Assembly (NCBI GenBank): GCA_001795385.1
Contig: MGOU01000023.1
Coordinates: 1 to 55,577 of the forward strand
Reading direction: 5' to 3'
DNA from: Clostridiales bacterium GWD2_32_19
Lineage (GTDB): Bacteria > Bacillota > Clostridia > Lachnospirales > UBA12420
DNA: 55,577 bases
The notes under the pieces were generated by a model, which was not told where the DNA came from, searched no databases, and saw nothing but the letters and a program-made list of their open reading frames with translations. The position numbers were made by a program, and so were the translations under genes. This document shows, piece by piece, positions 5,748-15,483 of this stretch (positions are counted from its first letter, which is position 1; every line of letters begins with the position of its first letter).

Positions 5748-7844
5748 ATGATAAAAGGCAAGTATGATTGGAATTATGTAGATAGTATAGAATTTGTCTG
5801 TGATAGAGATATAAATCAGACTGAGATTATTCAAAGGCTTTTATATAATAGAGGTATAAAGGGTAAGGAAAATGTAGAAAAGTTTCTTAATCCTACCATT
5901 GCACAGTTTTACGACCCGTATTTACTAAATGATATGGATAGCGCGGTGACTAGAATTATAGAAGCTGTAAATATTAATGAAAGAGTAGCCATATATGGTG
6001 ATTACGATGTAGATGGTATAACAAGTACATCTATACTCTATTTATATCTGAAAAAATTAGGTGCAAGTGTAGATTATTATATACCTAATAGATTAGAAGA
6101 AGGTTATGGTATAAATAAAAATGCATTGGATATATTGAAAGATAGTGGGGCGAGTCTAATAATTACTGTGGATACAGGTATATCAGCATTAGAACAAGTA
6201 GAATATGCCAAGATGATAGGCATAGAGATTATTATAACTGATCACCACGAATGTCAAGAAATAATACCAAATGCATTTGCAGTTATAAACCCCAAAAGAC
6301 CTGATTCTACATATCCATTTAGCGATTTGGCAGGGGTTGGTGTTGCATTTAAACTGATACATGCATTAGCTATAAAAGTGGGTAATGTAGATGACATATG
6401 GGAGTATCTTGGTATTGTGGCAATAGGTACGGTAGCAGATATTGTGCCACTCACAAGTGAAAACAGGGTTATAGCGAAGTTTGGGTTTGAGAAGATAAAA
6501 GTAACTACAAATGTGGGTCTAAGGGCCCTGTTAAAAGAAGTAGGTTATAAAGATACAACAAATATAACATCAGGATTTATTGGATTTATATTAGCACCCA
6601 GATTAAATGCAGCTGGTAGGATAGACGACGCAAAAAAATGTGTAACGCTTTTTGTAACTGATGATGAAGAAGAAGCAAGTTCTATAGCTAAAGGATTAGA
6701 AAAAAATAATCAAGATAGGCAAAAACTAGAGCAACGGATATTAAATGAAGTAATTGAGTGTGTACAAAATGATGAAAGATATAGCAAATCAAAAGCAATT
6801 GTTATTGCAAAAGAAGGATGGCATCATGGAGTTATAGGTATTGTTGCATCTAAAATAGTTGATAAATTTTACAAACCAACTATTTTACTTAATATAGAAG
6901 ATGGTAAGGCAACAGGTTCAGCTAGAAGTATAGCTGGATTTAGTATATTTGAATGTGTAGGCAGTGGAAAAGAATTTTTAACCAAATATGGTGGACATCA
7001 GATGGCAGCAGGTCTTTCTTTAGATATGAATAATTTTGAAAATTTTAGAAAAGAAGTAGAGTGCTATGCTGAGGAAACGATATCAACTGAAATGTTGGTA
7101 CCTAAGATAAAAATAGAAGGTGAACTAAAAGATAAGGATATAACAATAAATTTTATAAAAAATATAGAAAAATTAGAACCGTATGGAATGGGAAATTCTC
7201 AACCAAATTTCTCGTTTTGCGGTGAAATAGAAAATTTTAGACTTTTAGGTAAAGAAAGTAGTCATTTAAAGTTGAAAATTAGACAAAATAATGTTATAAT
7301 AGATGCAATAATGTTTAATTCATCAGAACATTTTAAAAAACTTGATAATGAAATGGATATAATGGTTGCAGGAAACTTGCAAATAAATGAATGGAATGAA
7401 AATATAATTCCACAAATTATTATAAAGGATATTAAGAGTGAAATATGTAAATTATATGATGTATACAATATTTTTAAAAGCATAGAGCATGGAAAATTAG
7501 ATGAAATTAGTTGTAAAAAAATAAAAAATCTAGTTTGTAATGTAGAAGAATTAAATATTTCAAGGACCGATTGTGCACAAGTGTATAAATATTTTCACAA
7601 TAAAAAGAAAGAAGGTAAAGTTACTGAAAATATTGATAATATAATAGGTATACTAAATATGAATATATTTAAGATTTTAGTTATTATGGATGTATTTAAA
7701 GAAATGAAGTTAGCTAGAGTTAATATTTTGGGCGATAACTTGGTGGAGTTTGAGGTCTTAAATAGTAGTGAAAAAACAGATTTAACTAAATCAGAATTGC
7801 TTATAAAATTGAATGAGTGGCTAGCAAATTTGAAATTTAGTTAA
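5748..7844 (+). CDS. recJ: Single-stranded-DNA-specific exonuclease RecJ
   Basis: A 698-residue DHH-family 5'-3' exonuclease acting in recombinational and mismatch repair. Visible are the DHH-domain metal motif YGDYDVDGITSTS (about residues 83-95), the ITDHHE motif (about 164-169), PRLNAAGRIDDA (about 284-295), and the DHHA1 signature GGHQMAAGLSLD (about 415-426), followed by an OB-like region (about 450-560). The last ~130 residues extend beyond the minimal RecJ core, as in many Firmicute RecJ proteins. The ATG follows AAAGGGG. It opens the housekeeping block after the R-M island, with an HD-GYP gene next. Confidence 0.95.
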   Translation: MIKGKYDWNYVDSIEFVCDRDINQTEIIQRLLYNRGIKGKENVEKFLNPTIAQFYDPYLLNDMDSAVTRIIEAVNINERVAIYGDYDVDGITSTSILYLYLKKLGASVDYYIPNRLEEGYGINKNALDILKDSGASLIITVDTGISALEQVEYAKMIGIEIIITDHHECQEIIPNAFAVINPKRPDSTYPFSDLAGVGVAFKLIHALAIKVGNVDDIWEYLGIVAIGTVADIVPLTSENRVIAKFGFEKIKVTTNVGLRALLKEVGYKDTTNITSGFIGFILAPRLNAAGRIDDAKKCVTLFVTDDEEEASSIAKGLEKNNQDRQKLEQRILNEVIECVQNDERYSKSKAIVIAKEGWHHGVIGIVASKIVDKFYKPTILLNIEDGKATGSARSIAGFSIFECVGSGKEFLTKYGGHQMAAGLSLDMNNFENFRKEVECYAEETISTEMLVPKIKIEGELKDKDITINFIKNIEKLEPYGMGNSQPNFSFCGEIENFRLLGKESSHLKLKIRQNNVIIDAIMFNSSEHFKKLDNEMDIMVAGNLQINEWNENIIPQIIIKDIKSEICKLYDVYNIFKSIEHGKLDEISCKKIKNLVCNVEELNISRTDCAQVYKYFHNKKKEGKVTENIDNIIGILNMNIFKILVIMDVFKEMKLARVNILGDNLVEFEVLNSSEKTDLTKSELLIKLNEWLANLKFS

Positions 7845-7893
7845 GTATTGTGTATTTGTGCTGAGAATTGTATTTATACGGGGGTGTAATTTT

Positions 7894-8958
7894 ATGAGGG
7901 CAATGAGCATTGATAGGTTGAAAGGTGAAGAAAAATTAGGTAAAAATGTATATGATGATCATGGTAGTATTCTTTTGACTGCAGGAACAAAGGTAAGTGA
8001 TAAATATGTAGATAAATTGAAACTAAAAGGATATATACAGGTATATGTAGAAGATGAAGTATCAGGTGGAATAGAAGTAGATGATATGTTGCGTGAAAAG
8101 ACCAGACGACAAAGTAGACAAGAAATAAAGCAACAATTTAATAACTATTTAGATAAGAAAGATATAGATATTGAAAGAATAATGAAGTGTGTAGATCAAA
8201 TAATGGACGAGATATTGTCTAGTAAAGAAATTATTTTTAATATAAATGATATACGTACTAAGGATGAATATACATATGCTCATTCAGTTAATGTTTGTGT
8301 TCTGGCTGTTACAGTAGGAGCGCATATGAATATTAATATGAATAGACTTAAAGAGCTTGCTATCGGGGCTATATTACATGATGTTGGGAAAATATTTGTA
8401 CCACATGAGATTCTTAATAAAGCAGGGAAATTAAATGATGCAGAGTTTGATTTCATGAAGAAACATCCTAAATTAGGATATGATATATTAAATCAAAAAC
8501 CTCAAATAACTCCTATATCAAAAAATATAGTGCTTATGCATCATGAAAAAATGAATGGTACAGGATATCCATTAGCAGTAGAAAGTGCACAGATACATCA
8601 ATTAACTAGACTTGTTACCGTGTGTGATATGTATGATGCCATGACTTCAGATAGACCATATAGAAAAGCTATGAAAGCCTATGAAGTAATTGAATATTTA
8701 ACACATTTAAGCACAACGGAACTCGATAGAGAAATGGTGGATGCATTTAGACGATTTGTGGCACCTTACCCATCAGGAGTAATTGTTAGACTTAATAATG
8801 GTCATAAAGCGATAGTTGCATTACAAAATAAAGATATGTTGACTCGTCCTATTGTGAGAGTATATGAAGATGAAAAAGGAAATAAGCTAATGAGTACTTA
8901 TGAAATAGACTTAAAAAAGAATTTGACTATATTTATAAATGAAACATTAGATGAATAA
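7894..8958 (+). CDS. HD-GYP domain protein, probable cyclic-di-GMP phosphodiesterase
   Basis: A 354-residue protein from the ATG at 7894, which follows GGGGGTG; an upstream GTG (7858) has no RBS. The N-terminal ~75 residues (MSIDRLKGEEKLGKNVYDD, then LLTAGTKVSDKYVD) form a small sensory-type domain seen ahead of HD-GYP modules. The catalytic domain shows HSVNV, LHDVGK (about residue 165), HHEKMNGTGYP (about 222-232) and DMYDAMTSDRPYR. The GYP signature and HD metal ligands are intact, which predicts hydrolysis of c-di-GMP. It lies 55 bp upstream of rel. Substrate is inferred from the family. Confidence 0.9.
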   Translation: MRAMSIDRLKGEEKLGKNVYDDHGSILLTAGTKVSDKYVDKLKLKGYIQVYVEDEVSGGIEVDDMLREKTRRQSRQEIKQQFNNYLDKKDIDIERIMKCVDQIMDEILSSKEIIFNINDIRTKDEYTYAHSVNVCVLAVTVGAHMNINMNRLKELAIGAILHDVGKIFVPHEILNKAGKLNDAEFDFMKKHPKLGYDILNQKPQITPISKNIVLMHHEKMNGTGYPLAVESAQIHQLTRLVTVCDMYDAMTSDRPYRKAMKAYEVIEYLTHLSTTELDREMVDAFRRFVAPYPSGVIVRLNNGHKAIVALQNKDMLTRPIVRVYEDEKGNKLMSTYEIDLKKNLTIFINETLDE

Positions 8959-9013
8959 AAAAAGTGTAGCAAATTATAATAATATTTGTGTTATTGATTG
9001 GAGTTGATTATAT

Positions 9014-11251
9014 ATGCCGTCTGATAGATTTGAAAAGTTGATGAACAAGATAAAAGAATATCATGATTTTGGAGACCTTGCTATGGTAGAAAAGGCTTAC
9101 AGGGTTGCTTATGATGCACACAAAGATCAGCACAGAATTTCGGGTGAACCATATATAATACATCCAATTGAGACCGCATATATACTTGCAGATTTGGAAC
9201 TTGATTTAGAGACAATAACCGCTGCAATTTTGCATGATGTGGTGGAGGATACTACATATACATGTGAGGAAATAAAGGAACTATTTAATGAAGAGATAGC
9301 GGAACTCGTAAATGGGGTTACAAAACTTACAAAAATAGATTATCTTAAAACCGAAGAACAGATAAAGGCACATAGCAAAGAGGATATTCAAGCAGAAAAT
9401 TATCGTAGAATGTTTATGGCTATGGCTAAGGATATAAGGGTTATACTTATAAAGTTAGCGGATAGATTACATAATATGCGTACTTTAAAACATATGCCAG
9501 AGCATAAGCAAAAGCAAAAGGCACAAGAAACACTTGACATATATGCAGCACTTGCGAATCGTCTGGGTATCTCAAAAATAAAGATTGAACTCGAAGATTT
9601 ATCATTTAGATATTTATATCCAGAAGAGTATTATAATATAGTTAAACAAATAAAATCTAAAAAAGAAGAGCGTACAAACTATGTAGAAGATATAATAAAA
9701 GATTTACAAGAAAAGATTACACAAGCAGAGGTAAAAGTTGATATACAAGGACGAGCAAAGCACTTTTATAGTATATATAAAAAAATGAAAAATGGAAGCA
9801 AAAGTATAGATGAAATATACGACTTATTTGCAGTAAGACTCATAGTAGATAGTGTAAAAGACTGCTATGGTGTTCTTGGTATTGTTCATGAATTGTATAA
9901 ACCAATGCCAAATAGATTTAAGGACTACATTGCAATGCCTAAGCCCAATATGTATCAATCTTTACATACAACTCTTATTGGTCCAGATGGACAGCCTTTC
10001 GAAATACAAATAAGAACTTGGGATATGCATAGGACATCAGAATATGGTATTGCTGCACATTGGAAATACAAAGAAGGTAATGCAAATAAAAAAAGTGAAG
10101 ATGGAATGGAACAGAAGCTAGCATGGCTGCGTGAAATTCTCGAATGGCAAAAAGATATGTCTGACAGTAGAGAATTTATGAGAAATCTAAAAGGTGACCT
10201 TGTCATGTTTAATGATGAAGTTTTTGTATTTACTCCAAGAGGAGATGTTATTAGTCTACCAAAAGGCTCTACACCTATTGACCTTGCGTATCATATCCAC
10301 ACAGTGATAGGAAATAAAATGGTTGGAGCAAAGGTTAATGATAGGATAGTTACTATAGATTATGTACTCAAGATTGGAGATAGGGTAGAGATACTTACAT
10401 CCCAAAATTCAAGAGGTCCTAGTAAAGACTGGATAAATATAGTAAGGACTTCTGAGGCTCGAAATAAAATTAATCAATGGTTCAAGACAGAGCTAAAAGC
10501 TGAGAACATGGAAAAAGGAAAGTTATTGTTTGAAGAAGCAGCAAAGCGAAAATGTATTGATGTGAGCAAAATTTTGAAATCTGAGTGGATGGAAGAAATA
10601 CTTAAAAAATACGGTTTGCAAAAATGGGATATGGTTTATGCTTTGATAGGACACGGAGATTTAAAAGAAAGTCATATACTAAATAGATTATTTGATAAAT
10701 ATAAAAAGGCAAATGAGAAAACACTTACAATAGATGAACTTATTGAAAAAAACCGACAAACTGTTAAAAAAGTTATAGCTAAAAAAAGTCATAGTGGTAT
10801 TACTGTAAAAGGAGTAGAAGATTTAGCCATAAAATTTTCTAAATGTTGTAGTCCTGTACCTGGAGATGAGATAATAGGTTATATAACTAAAGGAAGAGGT
10901 ATTTCTATACACAGAACAGATTGTAAAAACATTATGAATCTATCAAGTATTGAAAAATCTAAATTAATAGAATCTGAATGGGAAGACTATGAACAAGAAG
11001 GCTCTAACAATTTATATTTAGCAGATCTTATTATAATGGGTGAGGAAAGAGAAGGATTTTTCTTTGATGTATCTAAGGCTGCAGCAGACATGAAAGTCTC
11101 GCTTAAAGCAGTAAGTGCAAAAGCTACTTCCCCAAATGAAGCATACGTAAGTATAACGGTTGAAATAAAAGGAAAGAATCAACTTGACACTTTTATAGCT
11201 AAATTGAAAAATATACGAGGGGTTAGAGAAATAAATAGGGTTAGTGGTTGA
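9014..11251 (+). CDS. relA: Bifunctional (p)ppGpp synthetase/hydrolase Rel
   Basis: 745 residues, the normal size for Firmicute Rel. Domains in order: HD hydrolase (PYIIHPIETAYILADL, then ILHDVVEDT; about residues 45-150), synthetase (about 240-350, with NRFKDYIAMPKPNMYQSLHT and QIRTWDMHRTSEYGIAAHW), TGS (VFVFTPRGDVISLPKGSTP, about 395-455), zinc-finger-type CSPVPGDEIIGY with Cys-Cys just before it, and a C-terminal ACT domain. The RFKD motif in the synthetase is the form seen in bifunctional Rel proteins and not monofunctional RelA; the HD residues are intact. It controls the stringent response, sensing uncharged tRNA on the ribosome. ATG start with GGAGTTG upstream. Confidence 0.95.
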   Translation: MPSDRFEKLMNKIKEYHDFGDLAMVEKAYRVAYDAHKDQHRISGEPYIIHPIETAYILADLELDLETITAAILHDVVEDTTYTCEEIKELFNEEIAELVNGVTKLTKIDYLKTEEQIKAHSKEDIQAENYRRMFMAMAKDIRVILIKLADRLHNMRTLKHMPEHKQKQKAQETLDIYAALANRLGISKIKIELEDLSFRYLYPEEYYNIVKQIKSKKEERTNYVEDIIKDLQEKITQAEVKVDIQGRAKHFYSIYKKMKNGSKSIDEIYDLFAVRLIVDSVKDCYGVLGIVHELYKPMPNRFKDYIAMPKPNMYQSLHTTLIGPDGQPFEIQIRTWDMHRTSEYGIAAHWKYKEGNANKKSEDGMEQKLAWLREILEWQKDMSDSREFMRNLKGDLVMFNDEVFVFTPRGDVISLPKGSTPIDLAYHIHTVIGNKMVGAKVNDRIVTIDYVLKIGDRVEILTSQNSRGPSKDWINIVRTSEARNKINQWFKTELKAENMEKGKLLFEEAAKRKCIDVSKILKSEWMEEILKKYGLQKWDMVYALIGHGDLKESHILNRLFDKYKKANEKTLTIDELIEKNRQTVKKVIAKKSHSGITVKGVEDLAIKFSKCCSPVPGDEIIGYITKGRGISIHRTDCKNIMNLSSIEKSKLIESEWEDYEQEGSNNLYLADLIIMGEEREGFFFDVSKAAADMKVSLKAVSAKATSPNEAYVSITVEIKGKNQLDTFIAKLKNIRGVREINRVSG

Positions 11252-11303
11252 TGTAAAGAATAAAGAACAAAAATTATTTAGATAAAAAAGGGAGACAAAC
11301 GAA

Positions 11304-12767
11304 TTGAAAAAGTATTTATTTACAACGCAAGAAGATATGGAAGATAAGGGATTAAAAGAATTAAAAAATCTAGAGGTTAGTGCAAAGTTTTATGAATGGG
11401 TTGATTCTGGAATAGGTGTTATTGATGCAGAGGAGACTATAATATTAAGAATAAAAGAAAACTTTCCTATATTTGTAAGACATATTCATCCAGTAGATGA
11501 TATACTTTTCATGTCGAATAATGAAGCAGATATCGAGACATTAAAGGAATATGTTGAAAAGAATATTGAAAAGCTAAATGTAAATGATACTTTTTCAGTT
11601 CAAACTAGACTTTTAAAAGGTGGTAAATGGAACTACACGAAATATGTGATAAATAGTTCATTATCTAAGATTCTAGAAGATAAGAACTTTGTACAAGACA
11701 CAAAAAAACCAAAACAAATTATATCAATAACAGTGAAGAAAGATAAGGCATATGCAGGAATATCAAAGGCAAAAGATAATATTAGTAATTGGACGGGTGG
11801 GGAACATAGATTTAAAGTGGAAGAAGATCAATTAAGTAGAGCTGAATTTAAGCTATTAGAGGCGATTGAATGCTTTAATATAAACACAGATAAAATAAAT
11901 AATGCTTTGGATATCAATTTTGGGCAAGGTGGTTGGACTAAAGTATTATTAGAGTATGGTATGCTAGTAGATGCTATAGACTCTGCAGAACTCGATAAAG
12001 AATTAGTTAAAAATAATAAATTGAAACACTATAGTATGAGCATAGGACAATTTGTAAAAAAAGAATATAATGTAAAATATGATCTTATAGTAAATGACAT
12101 GAAGATGGATAGCGTAAAGTCAAGTGAACACATGAAATCTGTGGGGAAATATCTTGCTGATAATGGTATAGTTATTATGACTCTAAAACTCCCAAAAGGT
12201 AATTTTAGTAGAACCCTAAATGATGCGATAAAGAGTATAAAAGAAGTATATACAATAAGCAGAATAAAGCAACTATTTAATAATCGCTCAGAAGTAACTT
12301 TGATGCTTAGAAAAGCAAAGGGAACTGATGGAGAAGATAACACATATACGAAGACAGTTAAAAGCAAGCCATTAGTAAGAAAAGATGTTGAGCGTGGTAA
12401 TAATGGAAATACATCAGAGAATGGTACTAGTGAGCAAAAAGGATCAATGAAAAGAGATGCTAGAAGAGTGTCAGGTACTGGAAAAAGATTAGCCACTAGA
12501 CCAGTTAGTAAGGATGCTAGTAGACCTGAAAGTAAGGAAGCAAAGAAAGGCGTTAACACTCGATCTACAGGAAAACCAGAAAATAAAAAAGAAGAAATAA
12601 AGGGTAAGAGAGAGTATAAAAAACCATTTGGAGTTAAAAAAGATGGTAAAAATTCATTTGCAGGCAAAAGAGATAGTAAGAAAGTTTTTGGACCGAATAG
12701 AAAAGAAACAGGAAAACCAGCAAACAAAGGTATCAAAAAGCCAGGGTATAAAGGAAAACGCGATTAG
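11304..12767 (+). CDS. RlmM/FtsJ-like SAM-dependent rRNA 2'-O-methyltransferase with long basic tail
   Basis: 487 residues starting from TTG behind AAAGGGAG. The N-terminal part (about 1-170) resembles a THUMP-type RNA-binding region (VRHIHPVDD, TFSVQTRLLKG). The central part (about 170-340) is a Rossmann methyltransferase: SRAEFKLLEAIE, NALDINFGQGGWTKVLLEYG (the SAM loop), YDLIVNDMKMD and GIVIMTLKLPKG. This layout is that of RlmM-like 23S rRNA ribose methyltransferases; the exact target is inferred. The last ~145 residues are an unstructured Lys/Arg/Gly/Ser-rich tail with repeated RDSKK-, GKPxNK- and KKPxG-like pieces, probably RNA-binding. Next gene is an RluA-type pseudouridine synthase, consistent with rRNA modification. 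Confidence 0.8.
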   Translation: MKKYLFTTQEDMEDKGLKELKNLEVSAKFYEWVDSGIGVIDAEETIILRIKENFPIFVRHIHPVDDILFMSNNEADIETLKEYVEKNIEKLNVNDTFSVQTRLLKGGKWNYTKYVINSSLSKILEDKNFVQDTKKPKQIISITVKKDKAYAGISKAKDNISNWTGGEHRFKVEEDQLSRAEFKLLEAIECFNINTDKINNALDINFGQGGWTKVLLEYGMLVDAIDSAELDKELVKNNKLKHYSMSIGQFVKKEYNVKYDLIVNDMKMDSVKSSEHMKSVGKYLADNGIVIMTLKLPKGNFSRTLNDAIKSIKEVYTISRIKQLFNNRSEVTLMLRKAKGTDGEDNTYTKTVKSKPLVRKDVERGNNGNTSENGTSEQKGSMKRDARRVSGTGKRLATRPVSKDASRPESKEAKKGVNTRSTGKPENKKEEIKGKREYKKPFGVKKDGKNSFAGKRDSKKVFGPNRKETGKPANKGIKKPGYKGKRD

Positions 12768-12913
12768 TGAAAAAATGAATCATAGTAATAATTAGTTTTA
12801 TATTATTTGTTTTTCTATTATGCCATTTCGCTCAGGATGACAATAAAACAGATAGTCCAAAAACAAGTAATAAGCAATTGAATGCTGCTTATAACGAAAG
12901 GAATGATAAAACA

Positions 12914-13891
12914 GTGAAAGAAATTATAATAAACACTAGGGATAAAGGTCAAAGAATTGACAAATATTTATCTAAATACTTTAGTGACCTTCCTACAAGT
13001 TTTTTATATAAAATGTTTAGAAAAAAGAATATCAAGTTAAATAGTAAGAAGATAGAGGGAAATGAGATTTTACAAGAAAAAGATTTGATTGAGGTTTTCT
13101 TTAAAGATGAAACTTTTTATAAATTTAAAAATGGTGAAGGTGCTCCCGAATACAATACAACTCGTGATATACAGCTTAATGTAGTTTATGAGGATAAAAA
13201 CATGATGGTAGTAAGCAAAGAGGATAATCTTTCTGTACACTCAAACGATGACGAGGAAGAAAATACTTTGATAGACATTGTTACTAAATATTTGCATGAC
13301 AGAAATGATGAGGAATATTTAAGATCAAAGGATACAGGGTTTATGCCAGCTTTATGCAATAGGCTTGATAGAAATACTAGAGGACTAGTATTAATAGGCA
13401 AAAATTATATAACAACTAAGACAATAAATGAAATGATAAAAAATAGAGAAGTAGAAAAATATTATATAGCTGTTGTAAGTGGGAAAATGCCGGAATACGA
13501 AGAAAAAACACTTAGAGGGTTTATAATTAAGAACTCGAAAAGTAATACATCAACAATTATAGACAAAGAAATTGAAGGTAGTAAATATGCAGAGACTAGA
13601 TATAGAGTACTGAGGTCCCAAGACGATTACTCTATACTTGAAATTAATCTTATAACGGGTAGAGGGCATCAAATAAGAGCACATATGAAAAGCATAGGAC
13701 ATCCTATTATTGGGGACTCAAAATACGGAGAAAACACAGTAAATAGATTGTTCAAAAGAAACTACGATGTTAAAACTCAATTATTATTTGCATACAAAAT
13801 AATATTACCAAAGGGATTATGTGAAAAGCAGGAAATAAAAATTAGCTTTGATGATATTTTTCCAGGAAAACTGAAAGAACTATTAGATTAG
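12914..13891 (+). CDS. RluA-family 23S rRNA/tRNA pseudouridine synthase
   Basis: I place the start at GTG 12914 (product begins MKEIIINTRDKGQRIDKYL, behind AAAGGA); a TTG at 12878 is in frame but lies in intergenic-like sequence. The 325-residue product has an N-terminal S4-like RNA-binding region (about 1-75), then the catalytic core with CNRLDRNTRGLVLIGKN, containing the catalytic Asp of the RLD motif, and LITGRGHQIRAHMKSIGHPI, typical of RluA/RluC/RluD enzymes. Which uridine is modified cannot be told. Between this gene and the preceding one, at about 12817-12846, lies a fragment of a widespread intergenic repeat (CGCTCAGGATGACA). Confidence 0.9.
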   Translation: MKEIIINTRDKGQRIDKYLSKYFSDLPTSFLYKMFRKKNIKLNSKKIEGNEILQEKDLIEVFFKDETFYKFKNGEGAPEYNTTRDIQLNVVYEDKNMMVVSKEDNLSVHSNDDEEENTLIDIVTKYLHDRNDEEYLRSKDTGFMPALCNRLDRNTRGLVLIGKNYITTKTINEMIKNREVEKYYIAVVSGKMPEYEEKTLRGFIIKNSKSNTSTIIDKEIEGSKYAETRYRVLRSQDDYSILEINLITGRGHQIRAHMKSIGHPIIGDSKYGENTVNRLFKRNYDVKTQLLFAYKIILPKGLCEKQEIKISFDDIFPGKLKELLD

Positions 13892-13934
13892 TCAAGGATT
13901 AAGAGAAAAACCAAATTCAAAAGGTTGTGATTAT

Positions 13935-14657
13935 ATGAATTTATCAGCTCGTCTATTATCTATAGCTAACAAAGTAAACCAAAGTTCAAACATAATAGAT
14001 ATAGGTACAGATCATGGATATGTACCTATATATTTGTGCGAAAAAAATGTAATACAAAAGGCTGTAGCCTCTGATGTTAGTAAAAGTTCATGTGATAAGG
14101 CAAGCAAAAATATATTAGAACACTCCCAAGACACGCGAATATCAGTCATAAAATCTGATGGTCTAAACAGTATAGATACAATGGGATTTGATACAGTTGT
14201 GATATCAGGAATGGGCGGTAAATTAATTGGGAAAATAGTAGACGATAGTGTAGATAAATTTAGTAATATTGAGTATTTGATAGTGCAACCTCAAACGGAT
14301 GTAGAATATGTAAGAAGGAAATTACATGATGTAGGCTATAAAATTACTGATGAAGATATTGTTTTGGAAGATGAAATATATTATAATATAATTGTTGGTA
14401 AAAAGGGAAATGAAATCTATGAAAAAGAAATTGAATACTTGTTTGGAAAGGTATTAATTGATAGAAAAGATAAAATGCTGAAAAGTCTTTTAGAATATGA
14501 AATAATAAAATCCAGGGATATAATAAAGTTACTAAATGAGTCAAAAACAGAAAATGCAATGAATAGAATAAATAATATAAACAAATACATAATATTATTA
14601 GATGAAACAATCAATAGTATATTGATTAAGGAGGGGTTAGATGAGTGCTTTATGTAA
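13935..14657 (+). CDS. trmK: tRNA (adenine(22)-N(1))-methyltransferase TrmK
   Basis: 240 residues. The SAM-binding loop is IDIGTDHGYVPIYL (residues 21-34), with ISGMGGKLIGKI (about 95) and LIVQPQTDVEYVRRKLHD (about 115-132), all typical of the YqfN/TrmK family that methylates A22 of tRNA. The C-terminal ~80 residues form the usual helical coiled-coil extension. Good RBS (AAAGGTTGTG). The stop overlaps the start of the nif3-family gene by 17 bp, the standard trmK-nif3 pair of Firmicutes, implying translational coupling. Confidence 0.95.
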   Translation: MNLSARLLSIANKVNQSSNIIDIGTDHGYVPIYLCEKNVIQKAVASDVSKSSCDKASKNILEHSQDTRISVIKSDGLNSIDTMGFDTVVISGMGGKLIGKIVDDSVDKFSNIEYLIVQPQTDVEYVRRKLHDVGYKITDEDIVLEDEIYYNIIVGKKGNEIYEKEIEYLFGKVLIDRKDKMLKSLLEYEIIKSRDIIKLLNESKTENAMNRINNINKYIILLDETINSILIKEGLDECFM

Positions 14658-15444
14658 AGATATAATTGTTCAGCTAGAAAAGATTGCACCTGTGAGTCTA
14701 TCAATGAACTGGGATAATGTAGGTTTACAGTTAGGAAGACTTGACAAAAATATAGATAAAATATTGGTGACATTAGATATAACAAAAGAAATAATAGATA
14801 TGGCTATTCATGAAGATATAGACTTTATAATTTCTCACCATCCACTGATTTTTAAAGGAATAAAAAGTGTAACTGCAGATGATTATTTAGGGCGTAATAT
14901 ACAACAACTGATAAAAAATGATATTTCAGTTTACGCAATGCATACAAACATAGATATTTCCAAACATGGATTAGCAACAAAACTGGCGGAAAGACTTGAA
15001 CTAAAGCATCTTACAATTTTGGAAGAAACCAAAGAAGAAAATGGTGTAATGCAAGGGGTCGGACGAATAGGGGAATTTCAAAAGCCTATATCATTTGAAA
15101 CACTGGTAACTACTTTAAAAAACATCTTAAAATGCGATACAATTAGATACTCAGGAAATAAAAATAAATTGATTAGGAAAGTGGCGATTTGTCCTGGTAG
15201 TGGTATGGATTTTATGAAGAAAGCTTACAGTAAAAATGCCGATGTATACATAACAGGAGATTTGAAGTATCATCAAGCTTTGGAAGCGAAAGAAATGGAT
15301 TTTTTGGTAATAGATGCAGAGCATTATTATACTGAAAAAATATTTGAAGAGATAATTCAGGAATATTTAGAGGGATATGCACATCAACGCAGAATCGAAA
15401 TAATATGTCCTTACTTTGAAGAAAGTCCAATAAAATATATATAG
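14641..15444 (+). CDS. Nif3-like dinuclear metal center hexameric protein
   Basis: 267 residues of the NIF3/YqfO family. Metal-binding signatures: SMNWDNVGLQLG, DFIISHHPLIFKGI (HH ligands, about 62-75), YAMHTNIDISKHG (about 101-113), and the C-terminal DAEHYYTEK. Firmicute members often carry a PII-like insertion; this one is the short, insertion-free form. Biochemical role is unsettled in the literature (GTP cyclohydrolase I type 2 is a common but doubtful label). The start overlaps trmK and uses the RBS AAGGAGGGG located inside the trmK 3' end. Confidence 0.92.
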   Translation: MSALCKDIIVQLEKIAPVSLSMNWDNVGLQLGRLDKNIDKILVTLDITKEIIDMAIHEDIDFIISHHPLIFKGIKSVTADDYLGRNIQQLIKNDISVYAMHTNIDISKHGLATKLAERLELKHLTILEETKEENGVMQGVGRIGEFQKPISFETLVTTLKNILKCDTIRYSGNKNKLIRKVAICPGSGMDFMKKAYSKNADVYITGDLKYHQALEAKEMDFLVIDAEHYYTEKIFEEIIQEYLEGYAHQRRIEIICPYFEESPIKYI

Positions 15445-15483
15445 GCAATGCACTATTAATTCATTTCAAGGAGGAATATAAAG

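Noticed and set aside
12029-12736. 235-codon minus-strand frame opposite the RlmM-like gene
   Set aside because: It is the mirror of the Lys/Arg-rich tail, giving artificial Phe/Leu/Ser richness; the plus strand carries the real methyltransferase.
14344-14785. Long minus-strand frames opposite trmK and nif3 (88 and 122 codons)
   Set aside because: They are the complement of AT-rich coding sequence, rich in Leu/Ile/Ser/Phe, have no ribosome site and lie fully inside two recognised genes.
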